Assembly: GCA_009773185.1 (NCBI GenBank)
Contig: WPIF01000007.1
Location: 48,206-112,205 of the forward strand
DNA length: 64,000 nucleotides
DNA from: Nitrospirota bacterium
GTDB lineage: Bacteria > Nitrospirota > Thermodesulfovibrionia > Thermodesulfovibrionales > UBA1546
Reading direction: 5' to 3'
The notes under the pieces were generated by a model. That model saw nothing but the letters and a program-made list of their open reading frames with translations, did no database searches and was not told where the DNA came from. Below, in pieces: positions 53,872-62,667 of the stretch (its first letter is position 1; the number at the start of each line of letters is the position of its first letter). A program made the translations under genes and the position numbers.

Positions 53872-54981
53872 ATGATAATAGGCGTTCCGAAAGAGATAAA
53901 GAAAGAAGAATACAGGGTTGCCATGACGCCATTTGGAGCTGAAGAACTCAAGAAGGACGGGCATACAATCCTTGTTGAAACAGGCGCTGGTGAAGGGAGC
54001 GGATTTTCAGATGAAGAATATCTTCAGGCAGATGCTAATGTTGTTGACAGAAAAACCGTTTTCAAAAAAGCAGATCTCATTATAAAGGTAAAAGAGCCCC
54101 TGTCTCCTGAGTACGAACTGTTCAGGGAAGGGCAGGCAATATTTACATATCTGCACCTTGCACCGAATCGTGAACTAACTGAATTGCTTCTTAAAAAAAA
54201 GGTAACCGGCCTTGCCTACGAAACACTCCAGAAAGACGGCGCATTGCCTTTACTTGTGCCAATGAGTGAAATTGCAGGAAGAATGGCGCCGATTATGGGA
54301 GCATATTTTCTTCAAAGGATTCATGGAGGTGAAGGAGTGCTCGTTACAGGCGCAACAGGCGTGAAGCCGGCAAAGACATTAATACTCGGAGCAGGCGTTG
54401 TAGGTTCCAATGCAGTGCGCGTTTGTATTGGGCTCGGTATGGATACAATAGCCATGAATAAGGGAGTGGATAGATTACAGAAACTTGATGAGGAATTCAT
54501 GGGCAGGATAAAAACCCTGTCTTTGACATCTCACAATATTGCAGAAGAGATAAAAGATGCCGATATTATTGTCGGAGCCATCCTTGTGCCTGGCGGAAGA
54601 ACCCCTGTATTTATAACAAAGGAGATGCTTAAGACAATGAAAAAGGGCGCTGTGATAATAGATGTCTCAGTTGACCAGGGAGGGTGTGTTGCGACATCAA
54701 GGCCGACAACGCATGATAACCCGGTATATGAGATAGACGGCATTATCCACTACTGCGTCGCCAATATGCCGGGAGCATATCCCAGGACGTCAACACTTGC
54801 GCTCACAAATGCAACTCTCCCGTATATTAAAACCCTTGCTAATAAGGGAATTGAAAAGGCAATCAGGGAAGACTCAACAATAAAAAGCAGCCTTAATACC
54901 TACAAAGGACACATTGTTCACAGGACACTCGCAGACTCAATAGGAATTGAATATAAGAGTGTGGATGAAATTATAAATTAG
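53872..54981 (+). CDS. ald: Alanine dehydrogenase
   Basis: Ald interconverts alanine and pyruvate with NAD and ammonia. The 369-residue protein contains MIIGVPKEIKKEEYRVAMTP, the substrate-site VKEPL and TYLHLAP, the NAD-binding LGAGVVGSNAVRVCIGLGMD, and IIDVSVDQGGCVATSRPTTHDNPVY. GGAGGAG precedes the ATG. The next gene follows after only 5 bases. Confidence 0.96.
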   Translation: MIIGVPKEIKKEEYRVAMTPFGAEELKKDGHTILVETGAGEGSGFSDEEYLQADANVVDRKTVFKKADLIIKVKEPLSPEYELFREGQAIFTYLHLAPNRELTELLLKKKVTGLAYETLQKDGALPLLVPMSEIAGRMAPIMGAYFLQRIHGGEGVLVTGATGVKPAKTLILGAGVVGSNAVRVCIGLGMDTIAMNKGVDRLQKLDEEFMGRIKTLSLTSHNIAEEIKDADIIVGAILVPGGRTPVFITKEMLKTMKKGAVIIDVSVDQGGCVATSRPTTHDNPVYEIDGIIHYCVANMPGAYPRTSTLALTNATLPYIKTLANKGIEKAIREDSTIKSSLNTYKGHIVHRTLADSIGIEYKSVDEIIN

Positions 54982-54986
54982 CAGCA

Positions 54987-56843
54987 ATGAACAGGAATAT
55001 AACCAGAAGGGATTTTCTAAACGGCGCTCTGATAGGCGCAGGTGTTGTGCTGCTTGACCTGCCGTCCCCTGTCAGGCTTTTTGCGCAAGCAAAGCAGTCG
55101 GGAGAATTTGGCGGAATCGGTGATTACGCTCTATCACATGGAAACACGGCAGAGGTCATCCGCATATTTCAGGCAATTGAAGGCGGCGCATACCGGAAAA
55201 CAAAGGATGAGATTATTGATAGGGATGAGCGATTTGAACTCGTTATAGCAGGAGGAGGGCTTAGCGGGCTTGGAGCCGCTTACGAGTTTTTTAAAAATGC
55301 GCCCAAAAAAGCAAAATGCCTCATCCTTGAAAATCATCCGATTTTCGGCGGCACAGCCAAGAGAAACGAATTTGTTGTTAATGGCGAGCATCTCATAGGC
55401 CCTCAGGGTTCAAATGCCTTCGGGGTCATAGACAGGCCTGAAATCCCAGGATACGAGATTTATTCCGAACTCGGGATTCCTACAGAGTTTGAATATGGCG
55501 AACTGCCTTCGGGACTTAAGCCTCTTGATTTTGACCCCACGAATTTTGGATACAAGCTCTGGTTCAGTTCTAAAAATATAGGCTACTATTTCAATAGTAC
55601 TGAGAAGGGCTCTTCAGGCAGATGGGAAGCAGGGTTCTGGGATAACGAGATGGAAGGCACACCCTACCCCAAAAAGGTTCGCGAGGATTTTATTAAATGG
55701 CGAAAAACAACTGAGCGTCATTATGACGGCAAGGACTATGAGCGATGGCTCGATTCCATGACGTATCAGCAGTATCTTGAAAATATGTTAAAACTCGATC
55801 CGGAAATTACCCGCTTCGCGCATCCTGTGCTTGCAAGCGTAGTCGGGCTTGGCTGCGATGTCATAAGCGCCTTTGCCGCCCGCCAGGTGCATATGCCCGG
55901 ATTTCCGGAATTTCAGGGGCTTCGTTCTCTTAAAAACAGCCATTGGCATTCCTTCCCCGGAGGAAACGATGTTTTCTGCAGGTATCTCGTCAAAACAATG
56001 ATACCTGCTTCGATTGAAGGCGGCAATAAATTTGATGACATCCATAACAGGAAGATACGCTTTCAGTCCTTGGACCGCAACGAAAATAGGGTGCGTATAC
56101 GGCTTGGAGCATCTGTCGTCCGCGTAGAGCATGAAGGCGGCACAACTTCAGGTAATGTTTCTGTCATATATCTGAAAGACGGCCGATTGTATCGTCTGAA
56201 GGCGCAAGGTTTAGTCATGGCCTCCGGCAGCCGGCTGTCGCGCAAGGTTGTCGCAGATCTGCCATCCAGTTATAAGGATGCCTATGACGGGTTTCATGTA
56301 TCACCTATCCTTGTAGTAAATGTTGCTCTCAACAACTGGCGTTTCCTCTACAGGCTTGGGTTTACTGCCTGCAAGTGGTTCGACGGATTTGGTTTCGGCT
56401 GTAATATCCGCAAGCCTATGTATGTCGGCAATTATAAACCTCCATTACATCCTGACAAGCCTGCTATACTAACCTTCTATGTTTCTTTCCATCAGCCTGG
56501 CCTTGCAATTGAAGAGCAGGGGGAGAGCGGAAGAAGGAAACTCCTTGGAACGAGCTATTCGGAATTTGAGTCTCAGGTAGCGGGGCAGATGAAGAGGCTA
56601 TTTGCCGATGCCGGCTTTAAGGCTGAAGATAACATCGCCGGGATAATCCTTAACCGGTGGACATATGCGTATGTCAACCCCCAGCCGGGCTTCTATTTTG
56701 GCAAAGATGGAAAGCCGGCTCCACGGGATGTTATACGCAAACCCCACGGGAGGGTAGCTTTCGCCCATTCAGAACTGAACGGTCATCAACACTGGCTCGC
56801 CGCAATAGATGAGGGCAAAAGAGCGGCAAGACAGGTGGTGTGA
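54987..56843 (+). CDS. Tat-exported FAD oxidoreductase (spermidine dehydrogenase-like)
   Basis: The 618-residue protein has a twin-arginine signal (NITRRDFLNGALIGAGVVLL), so it is folded with cofactor and exported. The FAD motif ELVIAGGGLSGLGAAYEFF lies at about 85-102. The layout (Tat signal with RRDFLNG, single large flavin amine-oxidase-like domain, about 620 residues) resembles bacterial spermidine dehydrogenases as I remember them. The two genes after it encode spermidine synthase-type proteins, which supports a polyamine-related substrate. The end overlaps the next gene by 4 bases. Substrate is not proven. Confidence 0.72.
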   Translation: MNRNITRRDFLNGALIGAGVVLLDLPSPVRLFAQAKQSGEFGGIGDYALSHGNTAEVIRIFQAIEGGAYRKTKDEIIDRDERFELVIAGGGLSGLGAAYEFFKNAPKKAKCLILENHPIFGGTAKRNEFVVNGEHLIGPQGSNAFGVIDRPEIPGYEIYSELGIPTEFEYGELPSGLKPLDFDPTNFGYKLWFSSKNIGYYFNSTEKGSSGRWEAGFWDNEMEGTPYPKKVREDFIKWRKTTERHYDGKDYERWLDSMTYQQYLENMLKLDPEITRFAHPVLASVVGLGCDVISAFAARQVHMPGFPEFQGLRSLKNSHWHSFPGGNDVFCRYLVKTMIPASIEGGNKFDDIHNRKIRFQSLDRNENRVRIRLGASVVRVEHEGGTTSGNVSVIYLKDGRLYRLKAQGLVMASGSRLSRKVVADLPSSYKDAYDGFHVSPILVVNVALNNWRFLYRLGFTACKWFDGFGFGCNIRKPMYVGNYKPPLHPDKPAILTFYVSFHQPGLAIEEQGESGRRKLLGTSYSEFESQVAGQMKRLFADAGFKAEDNIAGIILNRWTYAYVNPQPGFYFGKDGKPAPRDVIRKPHGRVAFAHSELNGHQHWLAAIDEGKRAARQVV

Positions 56844-57781
56844 ATTCCGCGAGTAGCGTCATGATACGAACAATTTTATTAATTGTTTTTTGTTTTATAG
56901 TGTTACCGGCCAAGGTGTCTGCACTTGAGCCTACGGAAAAACTGATTTTTGAGAAGAATTCTCTTTACCAATATATCTCTGTTATCGAGGATACTGTCAA
57001 GGGAGAGCGCTATGTGCGAAACCGGAAAAGGGAGTACGCACAGGGAGGCATTTACGTGAATGCCCCCGACAAACTCCTGTTTGAGTTCACGCAGATGGGT
57101 TTCATCTCTCTTGCCTTCCTGGACAGGGAACCGAAGGACGTTTTGTTTGTGGGGCTTGGCGCAGGAGCTATGCCCAGATACTTCAACAGGCATTACCCCG
57201 AAGCAAATATCGATATAGCGGAGATAGACCCTGATATGCTGGCTGTTGCGCAGAAGTATTTCTATTTAAAAGAGAACGAAATGATGAAAGTGCATATCGA
57301 AGACGGGAGGCTTTTCGTCAAAAGGTCAAAGAAGAAATACGATTGGATCATCCTTGATGCCTATCAGAATGACTACATCCCCTTTCATCTCACAACACTT
57401 GAGTTCCTCAAAGAGGTTAAAGGCAGATTGAAAGATGACGGCGTAATTGTTACGAACATAACGTCGCCATTCCGGAACAAGTTTTTTGACTCCATGATTA
57501 TGACCTACAAGAAGGCATTTCCTCATATTTACATTTTCAAGGGCAGGAAATCCGGCAATTTCATTTTTGTGGCAACAGCGGGCCGTAAGGCAAAGGACAG
57601 GAACGAGATAGAGTCAATGGCTGCCAGGATACAGTCGTCCAAAAAAGTGGACATAGATCTGAGCGGGATAGCAGCAAGATTTGAGCTTTCAACTGACTAT
57701 GAATGGGAGCGCGCAAAGATACTTACAGACGACTTTGCGCCTGTAAATCTCTATCAACACCAGAAGTCAGGGGCACAATGA
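56840..57781 (+). CDS. Spermidine synthase-like protein with N-terminal signal
   Basis: The 313-residue protein has a hydrophobic N-terminus (TILLIVFCFIVLPAKVSA) that looks like a cleavable signal, followed by a Rossmann methyltransferase-like aminopropyltransferase fold: QYISVIED, the GLGAGAMPRYFNRHYP glycine-rich loop, IAEIDPDML, DGRLFVKRSKKKYDWIILDAYQNDYIPFHLTTLEFLKEV. The GTG start overlaps the upstream stop; an ATG 7 codons later is an alternative. Export of a spermidine synthase-type protein is unusual. An ordinary SpeE is cytoplasmic. Confidence 0.75.
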   Translation: MNSASSVMIRTILLIVFCFIVLPAKVSALEPTEKLIFEKNSLYQYISVIEDTVKGERYVRNRKREYAQGGIYVNAPDKLLFEFTQMGFISLAFLDREPKDVLFVGLGAGAMPRYFNRHYPEANIDIAEIDPDMLAVAQKYFYLKENEMMKVHIEDGRLFVKRSKKKYDWIILDAYQNDYIPFHLTTLEFLKEVKGRLKDDGVIVTNITSPFRNKFFDSMIMTYKKAFPHIYIFKGRKSGNFIFVATAGRKAKDRNEIESMAARIQSSKKVDIDLSGIAARFELSTDYEWERAKILTDDFAPVNLYQHQKSGAQ

Positions 57782-57791
57782 GGAGGTAATA

Positions 57792-58385
57792 ATGATAAAG
57801 ACAGTAGTTTTTATCTGCGGTTTAGTTGTTATGTCTTTTGAGATACTGGGCAGCAGGGTTTTAGCTCCGAATTTCGGAGGTTCTGTATTTGTCTGGGGAA
57901 GCCTGATAAGCGTTTTTTTAGCCGGACTTTCAGCGGGATACTATCTTGGAGGAAAATTTGCCGATATCAACCCATCTTCGCGAAAACTCAGTCTTATGAT
58001 TATTGCCGCAGGTGTTCTTCTCCTCTCATTTCCAATATACAGCGCACCGGTATCGGACTGGATTTTCACGAAGGACCTCGGCGTAAGGCTGAGCCCCCTG
58101 CTTGCATCTCTTGTTCTTTTCCTGATACCGTCTGTTTTCCTCGGCATTGTAAGCCCCTATACTGCAAAGCTTATGATCTGCAGCCTGCACACATCCGGCA
58201 AAACCATAGGGACGCTCTATGCGCTTTCTACCTTCGGAAGCATTATCGGCACTCTTCTCACATCGTTTTACCTGATTACTATTGCCGGTGTTAACGCACT
58301 GATAATCGGGCAGGGAGTGCTTCTCATTGTTTCAGCCATACCTCTTTTTTTCATGGGTTTAAGTTGCAGCAGGGAAAACGTGTAG
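57792..58385 (+). CDS. Membrane half of a fused-type spermidine synthase
   Basis: The 197-residue protein has about six hydrophobic helices and begins VVFICGLVVMSFEILGSRVLAPNFGGSVFVWGSLISVFLAGLSAGYYLGGKFAD, the start of the membrane domain found fused to spermidine synthase in many bacteria. Here it is a separate gene placed after the soluble domain gene, so the usual fusion order is split and inverted. GAGGAGG precedes the ATG. A transport or membrane-anchoring role for the polyamine module is inferred. Confidence 0.8.
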   Translation: MIKTVVFICGLVVMSFEILGSRVLAPNFGGSVFVWGSLISVFLAGLSAGYYLGGKFADINPSSRKLSLMIIAAGVLLLSFPIYSAPVSDWIFTKDLGVRLSPLLASLVLFLIPSVFLGIVSPYTAKLMICSLHTSGKTIGTLYALSTFGSIIGTLLTSFYLITIAGVNALIIGQGVLLIVSAIPLFFMGLSCSRENV

Positions 58386-58473
58386 CCAGGCAGGACATCT
58401 TTGAATGGTGCTGTAAGGTGATAGGATTTCTATATAAAGGCTTTAATGCCAATCCCGGATACATGGAGGTAAA

Positions 58474-58551
58474 ATGAACTGTGCAGAATTTTGTCCCGTA
58501 TCAGGATTGAGGAGAATCCTGTCTTGGCAGTCAGAATTCTCTAAAGCATAG
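58474..58551 (+). CDS. Possible 25-residue leader ORF
   Basis: GGAGG stands 5 bases before this ATG; the frame reads MNCAEFCPVSGLRRILSWQS and stops 11 bases before the MFS gene. A hairpin CAGGATT-GAGGAG-AATCCTG (58502-58521) lies inside it. It could be a regulatory leader peptide or a small protein. Without conservation data it is a weak call. Confidence 0.3.
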   Translation: MNCAEFCPVSGLRRILSWQSEFSKA

Positions 58552-58562
58552 AGACTATAAAT

Positions 58563-59780
58563 ATGCTGCAAATATTTTCTCCGTTCACAGCACTCTGTAC
58601 GGTCGGCTTCTTTGCAAGGTTGTCATACGCCCTTGCGCGAAGCCCTGTGCTCCCTCTGTTTGCGCTTTATGTTGGCGCAGGGCCTGAGGCAATCGGTTTT
58701 GCTGTAGGCATATCAACAGTAACAGGAATCTTCTTTAAACTTCCTTCCGGCGCTCTCTCTGATGTGATCGGGAGAAAGAGGGCGATGCTTGTAGGGCTGG
58801 TAGTATTTGCAGTCATGCCTTTCACCTATTTGTTTGTTAAGGATTATCAATTGCTCATCGTGATACGTTTCATCCACGGCCTTGCCACAGCGATCTACGG
58901 CCCTGTGTCAATGGCTGTTGTTGCCGATGCGGCAGGAACAAGAAAAGGTGAGATGCTTTCATGGTTTTCTTCTGTTACGATAATAGGGAACCTCCTGGGC
59001 GCCCCGCTCGGCGGGTTCATCCTCCACAGAACACCGGCATCCGGGAATCCTTCGCTGGGAGACTTCCAGACAGCATATCTTGTGAGTGGTTTTGCCGGTA
59101 TGATGGCACTTATTCTGGCGCTTGGAGTTCTCAGGGATAGCAGCCCTGCAGATAAGCATAACAATTTCAGAGAGACATATCGGAAGTTTATATCAGGCAT
59201 AAAGGAAGTGATGAGCGACAGGCGCATCTTAATCACCTCGAATATGGAAGGATTGCAAAACATGACTGTCGGCGCGCTGGAGGCCTTTCTGCCCATCTAC
59301 GCCGTAACAGTGGCAGGGTTGAATGAGTTTCAGGCAGGCATTCTCTGGGGTGTTCAGGTAGTGGCAACAATATTATCAAAACCTATTATGGGAAAGACAT
59401 CTGATAAGTACGGACGGAAGCCGTTAATAACAATCGGGATGTTCATGTGTGCAGTATCTTTTGGAGTAGTCCCATTATTAAATGATTTTTATCTGCTGAT
59501 GGTTGCTGCTGTATTTTTTGGCCTTGGAGAGGCGTTTGTTACATCATCATCAGCTGCACTTGTTGCAGACCTATGCAAGGAAAAGCATTTTGGGACAGCG
59601 ATGGGAACATTCGGGACTATCTTTGATATAGGACACGCCGCAGGACCAATACTTGCCGGATTTTTGATAGCACGATACAGCTATCTTTATTCATTCTGGA
59701 TAATGTCTGCAATTCTTATTTTGTCAGTGCCGGTATTTATAATGAATGTTAAATTGGGGCAGCATACAAATAATTTCTGA
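58563..59780 (+). CDS. MFS transporter
   Basis: The 405-residue protein has twelve hydrophobic helices and the MFS A-type motif in SGALSDVIGRKRAM after helix 2, with the matching second-half motif MGKTSDKYGRKPLI. The opening FTALCTVGFFARLSYALARSPVLPLFALYVGAGPEAIGFAVGI resembles drug/sugar efflux families. Substrate is unknown. It is separated from the polyamine genes by 177 bases containing a possible leader ORF. Confidence 0.88.
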   Translation: MLQIFSPFTALCTVGFFARLSYALARSPVLPLFALYVGAGPEAIGFAVGISTVTGIFFKLPSGALSDVIGRKRAMLVGLVVFAVMPFTYLFVKDYQLLIVIRFIHGLATAIYGPVSMAVVADAAGTRKGEMLSWFSSVTIIGNLLGAPLGGFILHRTPASGNPSLGDFQTAYLVSGFAGMMALILALGVLRDSSPADKHNNFRETYRKFISGIKEVMSDRRILITSNMEGLQNMTVGALEAFLPIYAVTVAGLNEFQAGILWGVQVVATILSKPIMGKTSDKYGRKPLITIGMFMCAVSFGVVPLLNDFYLLMVAAVFFGLGEAFVTSSSAALVADLCKEKHFGTAMGTFGTIFDIGHAAGPILAGFLIARYSYLYSFWIMSAILILSVPVFIMNVKLGQHTNNF

Positions 59781-59827
59781 GGTTTAACCACCAAAAGTCA
59801 AATCTTTTTGGTGTTATAATTATCTCT

Positions 59828-60559
59828 ATGGAAATTGTTACTGCAAAAGGGCTTGTAAAAGACTATGGCTCTCTCAGGGCTGTTGATAATATCAATTTTG
59901 AAATTTCAAGAGGCGAATGTTTTGGTTTTCTCGGGCCGAACGGCGCAGGCAAGACAACTGTAATGAGCATTATCTACTGTTTTATGCCGCCGACATCTGG
60001 AAATGTAAAAGTATTCAGCATGGATGTAACTGAAAACCGCAGTGAGATAAAATCAAGAATAGGCGTCATGCCTCAGGAGGACAATCTTGACCCGGACCTT
60101 ACAGTGCTTGAGAATCTTATTGTATATGCAAGGTATTTCGATATCTTAAAAAAGGAATCCCTGCCATTGGCAAAAGAGCTTCTTGATTTTGTGGAAATAA
60201 GTGAAAAGGCTGATGTAAATATAAAAGACCTTTCAGGAGGGATGAAACGCCGTCTCGTGCTTGCAAGGTCTTTAATAAACAACCCTGAATTATTAATACT
60301 TGATGAGCCGACCACCGGCCTTGACCCTCACAGCAGGCATTCGGTATGGGACAAACTGAATCAGCTTAAGGCAAAGGACACGACCCTGATACTTACGACC
60401 CATTATATGGAAGAGGCGGAAAAGCTCTGCGACAGGGTTGCTATCATGGATTTGGGAAAGATTGTGACGATTGATTCCCCTGCGGGGCTTATGAAAAAGC
60501 ACGGAGGGAATCTGGAGGAGGTTTATTTGAAATTAACAGGGAAACAGCTTAAGGATTAG
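59828..60559 (+). CDS. ABC transporter ATPase (DRI/ABC-2 type)
   Basis: The 243-residue ATPase has Walker A GPNGAGKTT, signature LSGGMKRRLVLARSLI, Walker B LLILDEPTTGLD and the H-loop TTHYMEEAEKL. It pairs with the permease gene after repeat copy g to form an ABC-2 type exporter, of the group that includes NodI and multidrug/lipid exporters. TATAAT lies 7 bases before the ATG and there is no Shine-Dalgarno, so it may have its own leaderless transcript. Confidence 0.93.
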   Translation: MEIVTAKGLVKDYGSLRAVDNINFEISRGECFGFLGPNGAGKTTVMSIIYCFMPPTSGNVKVFSMDVTENRSEIKSRIGVMPQEDNLDPDLTVLENLIVYARYFDILKKESLPLAKELLDFVEISEKADVNIKDLSGGMKRRLVLARSLINNPELLILDEPTTGLDPHSRHSVWDKLNQLKAKDTTLILTTHYMEEAEKLCDRVAIMDLGKIVTIDSPAGLMKKHGGNLEEVYLKLTGKQLKD

Positions 60560-60566
60560 CTATTTG

Positions 60567-60682
60567 ATAAGGGTGGCTACAGTATTCTCGCTCATTCTCG
60601 CTGCGCTCCGAGGTTTTGCCTGTCCATGCATTCTGCATAGAGGCACGCAAAAAAGCCGCTCGAATACAATAGCCACCCTTAT
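60567..60682 (-). repeat. Palindromic intergenic element, copy g
   Basis: Arms 60567-60587 and 60662-60682 are 21 bases and pair at 19; the mismatches are C-A (G-T on minus) and A-A. The core is partly diverged (GGCACGCAAAAAAGCCGCTC in place of the usual GGCAAAAT block), yet the arms are intact. It sits between two genes that must be co-expressed, the ATPase and its permease. Confidence 0.88.
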
Positions 60683-60697
60683 TAAGGTGATAATAGC

Positions 60698-61453
60698 ATG
60701 AAACTTAAACGCGCATTCAGGGTCTGGCAGAGGCACTTCACGGTTTATACAAAACTGTATAAATCGAGCTTTGCCCTGAACTTTGTTGAGCCGGTTCTCT
60801 ATCTTGCTGCATTGGGCCTGGGCCTTGGAGCTTTTGTAAAAGAGATAAATGGCGTGCCGTATATAAATTTCATAGCCCCGGGTATAATTGCTTCCTCTGC
60901 AATGTTTGCTGCGATTTATGAGTGCACGTATGGAACTTATGTGAGAATGACATATCAGAAGACCTTTGATGCAATACTCGCAACGCCTGTTAATATTGAT
61001 GACCTTGTGACAGGAGAGCTTATGTGGGGCGCTTCAAAAAGCCTGCTTTACGGCTCAACAATAATCATTGTCATATCCACATTCGGGCTCGTGAAATCTC
61101 CGCTGATACTCTTTGTGCTTCCTGTTCTTTTCATAAGCGGGCTGATATTTGCCGAGATATCCGTTATATTCACTGCTGTTGTACCGGGGATAGATTCATT
61201 TAACTATTTCTACACACTTCTGATGACCCCGATGTTTCTTTTTTCAGGGATATTTTTTCCCCTGGACACGCTTCCTCCTCTCGTCTCAAAGATAGCCTTT
61301 TTCACGCCGCTATACCATCTTGTGAACATATGCAGGGCATTAGCGCAGGGCAATTTTAAAAATGTTCAATGGGATGTTCTATGGGTCTTTGTTGTTGTCG
61401 CTGTTCTGGCCCCTTATCCATTCAGGTTGATGAGGAAGCGGATTATAAAATAA
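60698..61453 (+). CDS. ABC-2 type transporter permease
   Basis: The 251-residue protein has six hydrophobic helices and the ABC-2 pattern ALNFVEPVLYLAALGLGLGAFV near the N-terminus, MTYQKTFDAILATPVNIDDLVTGELMWGASK, and MTPMFLFSGIFFPLDTLPPLVSKIAFFTPLYHLVNICRAL, close to NodJ/DRA-type permeases. It is the membrane partner of the preceding ATPase despite the 138-base gap occupied by element copy g. Confidence 0.92.
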   Translation: MKLKRAFRVWQRHFTVYTKLYKSSFALNFVEPVLYLAALGLGLGAFVKEINGVPYINFIAPGIIASSAMFAAIYECTYGTYVRMTYQKTFDAILATPVNIDDLVTGELMWGASKSLLYGSTIIIVISTFGLVKSPLILFVLPVLFISGLIFAEISVIFTAVVPGIDSFNYFYTLLMTPMFLFSGIFFPLDTLPPLVSKIAFFTPLYHLVNICRALAQGNFKNVQWDVLWVFVVVAVLAPYPFRLMRKRIIK

Positions 61454-61484
61454 AGCTGCTGGCTGTTCAGATTTGAATTTTTGA

Positions 61485-61523
61485 GAAGCAGGCGTTCTTT
61501 TGAACGCCTGCTTCTTTTGTTTT
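61485..61523 (+). terminator. Rho-independent terminator of the ABC exporter
   Basis: GAAGCAGGCGTTC and GAACGCCTGCTTC form a perfect 13-bp stem around TTTT, followed by TTTTGTTTTG. It ends the ABC operon 31 bases after the permease stop and just before the convergent TPR gene. Confidence 0.92.
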
Positions 61524-61525
61524 GT

Positions 61526-62596
61526 TTATTCTTCGATTGGAGGTGGTGTATCCTCGGATGGAGGATTACTGACTGCAGGCCCCCCTGTAGTTTCTGATTT
61601 TGAGAATGCCAGGATACCCATCCATACAAAGCCTGCTATAGGCACAAGCAACAGGAGGCCTAGCCATTTGTTTTTCCCGAGGTTTTCTGTTATGCACATC
61701 CAGAGGTAAATGCCGATGAATGGCCCTGCTATTGGAATAAACATGAGAAGGATCCACCACCACGGCTTGCCGGCGGCAGTAACAACAGTCCACAGATTAA
61801 CCAGCGGAACCCATGCAGTCCATGGAGCGGACACATTGAGCTTCTTTGCAATAAGGAAAAGACATAAGGAACAAAATATATATACGGCGAGTACAATAAC
61901 TAACATAATTATACCAAAGCCTGCCATCAAACCAATCAAAAGTCCGGGGGCAACACCTGGTGTTCCTTTTTGAGGCATTGGCGTTGGCGGCATTCCTGCA
62001 GGCGGCTGGACTTCCTGAGCTTCAGTTTTTTGTTCAGTAACAGGAGCTTTCTTTTCGGGAGTAACTTTTTGTAGTCCGGGTTTCTGAGGTTGAATTGCCT
62101 TTGACGGCTGTTTTACATCAGGCTGTTTCGCAGGAACCGGTTCAGGTTTTGCCGGAGGTTGTTTTGAAGGGGCTGCTTCCTTTTTTGTCTCGGGCTGTTT
62201 AACTTTAGCCCCAGCAGATGGTTTTTGTTCAGATGGAACTTGCTCATCTGCCTGCTGCGCAATCTTCTCTTTGGTTTTACCTTCAGGCTGTTTTTGGATT
62301 AAACCTGCCTTTTCCAGTGAAAAATCAGGATCGAGCAGATATGCTTCATTAAAATATTGCGTTGCCTCATCGAATCTCCCGAGTTTGTAGAGCGAATAAC
62401 CCATAAGATAATATGCAGCAGGATTAGGAGTCTTTTTTACATATTCCTGTAATTGTTCTACAGCCTTTGCGTATTTTTTAGTATTGTAATATTTTAGCGC
62501 CTTGGAATATTCGGCATCTGTCTGTGCAAAGGTCGCGTGCGGCGCTGCAAAGAATAATCCCAAAAACATGATAATGACAAAAACAATCTTTTTCAT
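61526..62596 (-). CDS. Secreted/anchored TPR protein with DUF5684-like membrane domain
   Basis: The start MKKIVFVIIMFLGLFFAAPHATFA is preferred because GGAGG precedes it; this is a signal peptide. The 356 residues then hold two or three TPR units (about 28-100; YSKALKYYNTKKYAKAVEQL, AAYYLMGYSLYKLGRFDEA), a long Pro/Lys/Glu-rich linker (about 105-225) and a C-terminal block of three or four membrane helices with SAPWTAWVPLVNLW and WWWILLMFIPIAGPFIG, typical of DUF5684 proteins. Function is unknown. The 3' end abuts the terminator of the convergent operon. Confidence 0.75.
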   Translation of the reverse strand: MKKIVFVIIMFLGLFFAAPHATFAQTDAEYSKALKYYNTKKYAKAVEQLQEYVKKTPNPAAYYLMGYSLYKLGRFDEATQYFNEAYLLDPDFSLEKAGLIQKQPEGKTKEKIAQQADEQVPSEQKPSAGAKVKQPETKKEAAPSKQPPAKPEPVPAKQPDVKQPSKAIQPQKPGLQKVTPEKKAPVTEQKTEAQEVQPPAGMPPTPMPQKGTPGVAPGLLIGLMAGFGIIMLVIVLAVYIFCSLCLFLIAKKLNVSAPWTAWVPLVNLWTVVTAAGKPWWWILLMFIPIAGPFIGIYLWMCITENLGKNKWLGLLLLVPIAGFVWMGILAFSKSETTGGPAVSNPPSEDTPPPIEE

Positions 62597-62667
62597 AATT
62601 GCCTCCAGTTTTATAAGGCTTTTAAACTGCATATCACCACTCCAGGCTGTTACCATTATATCAGATT

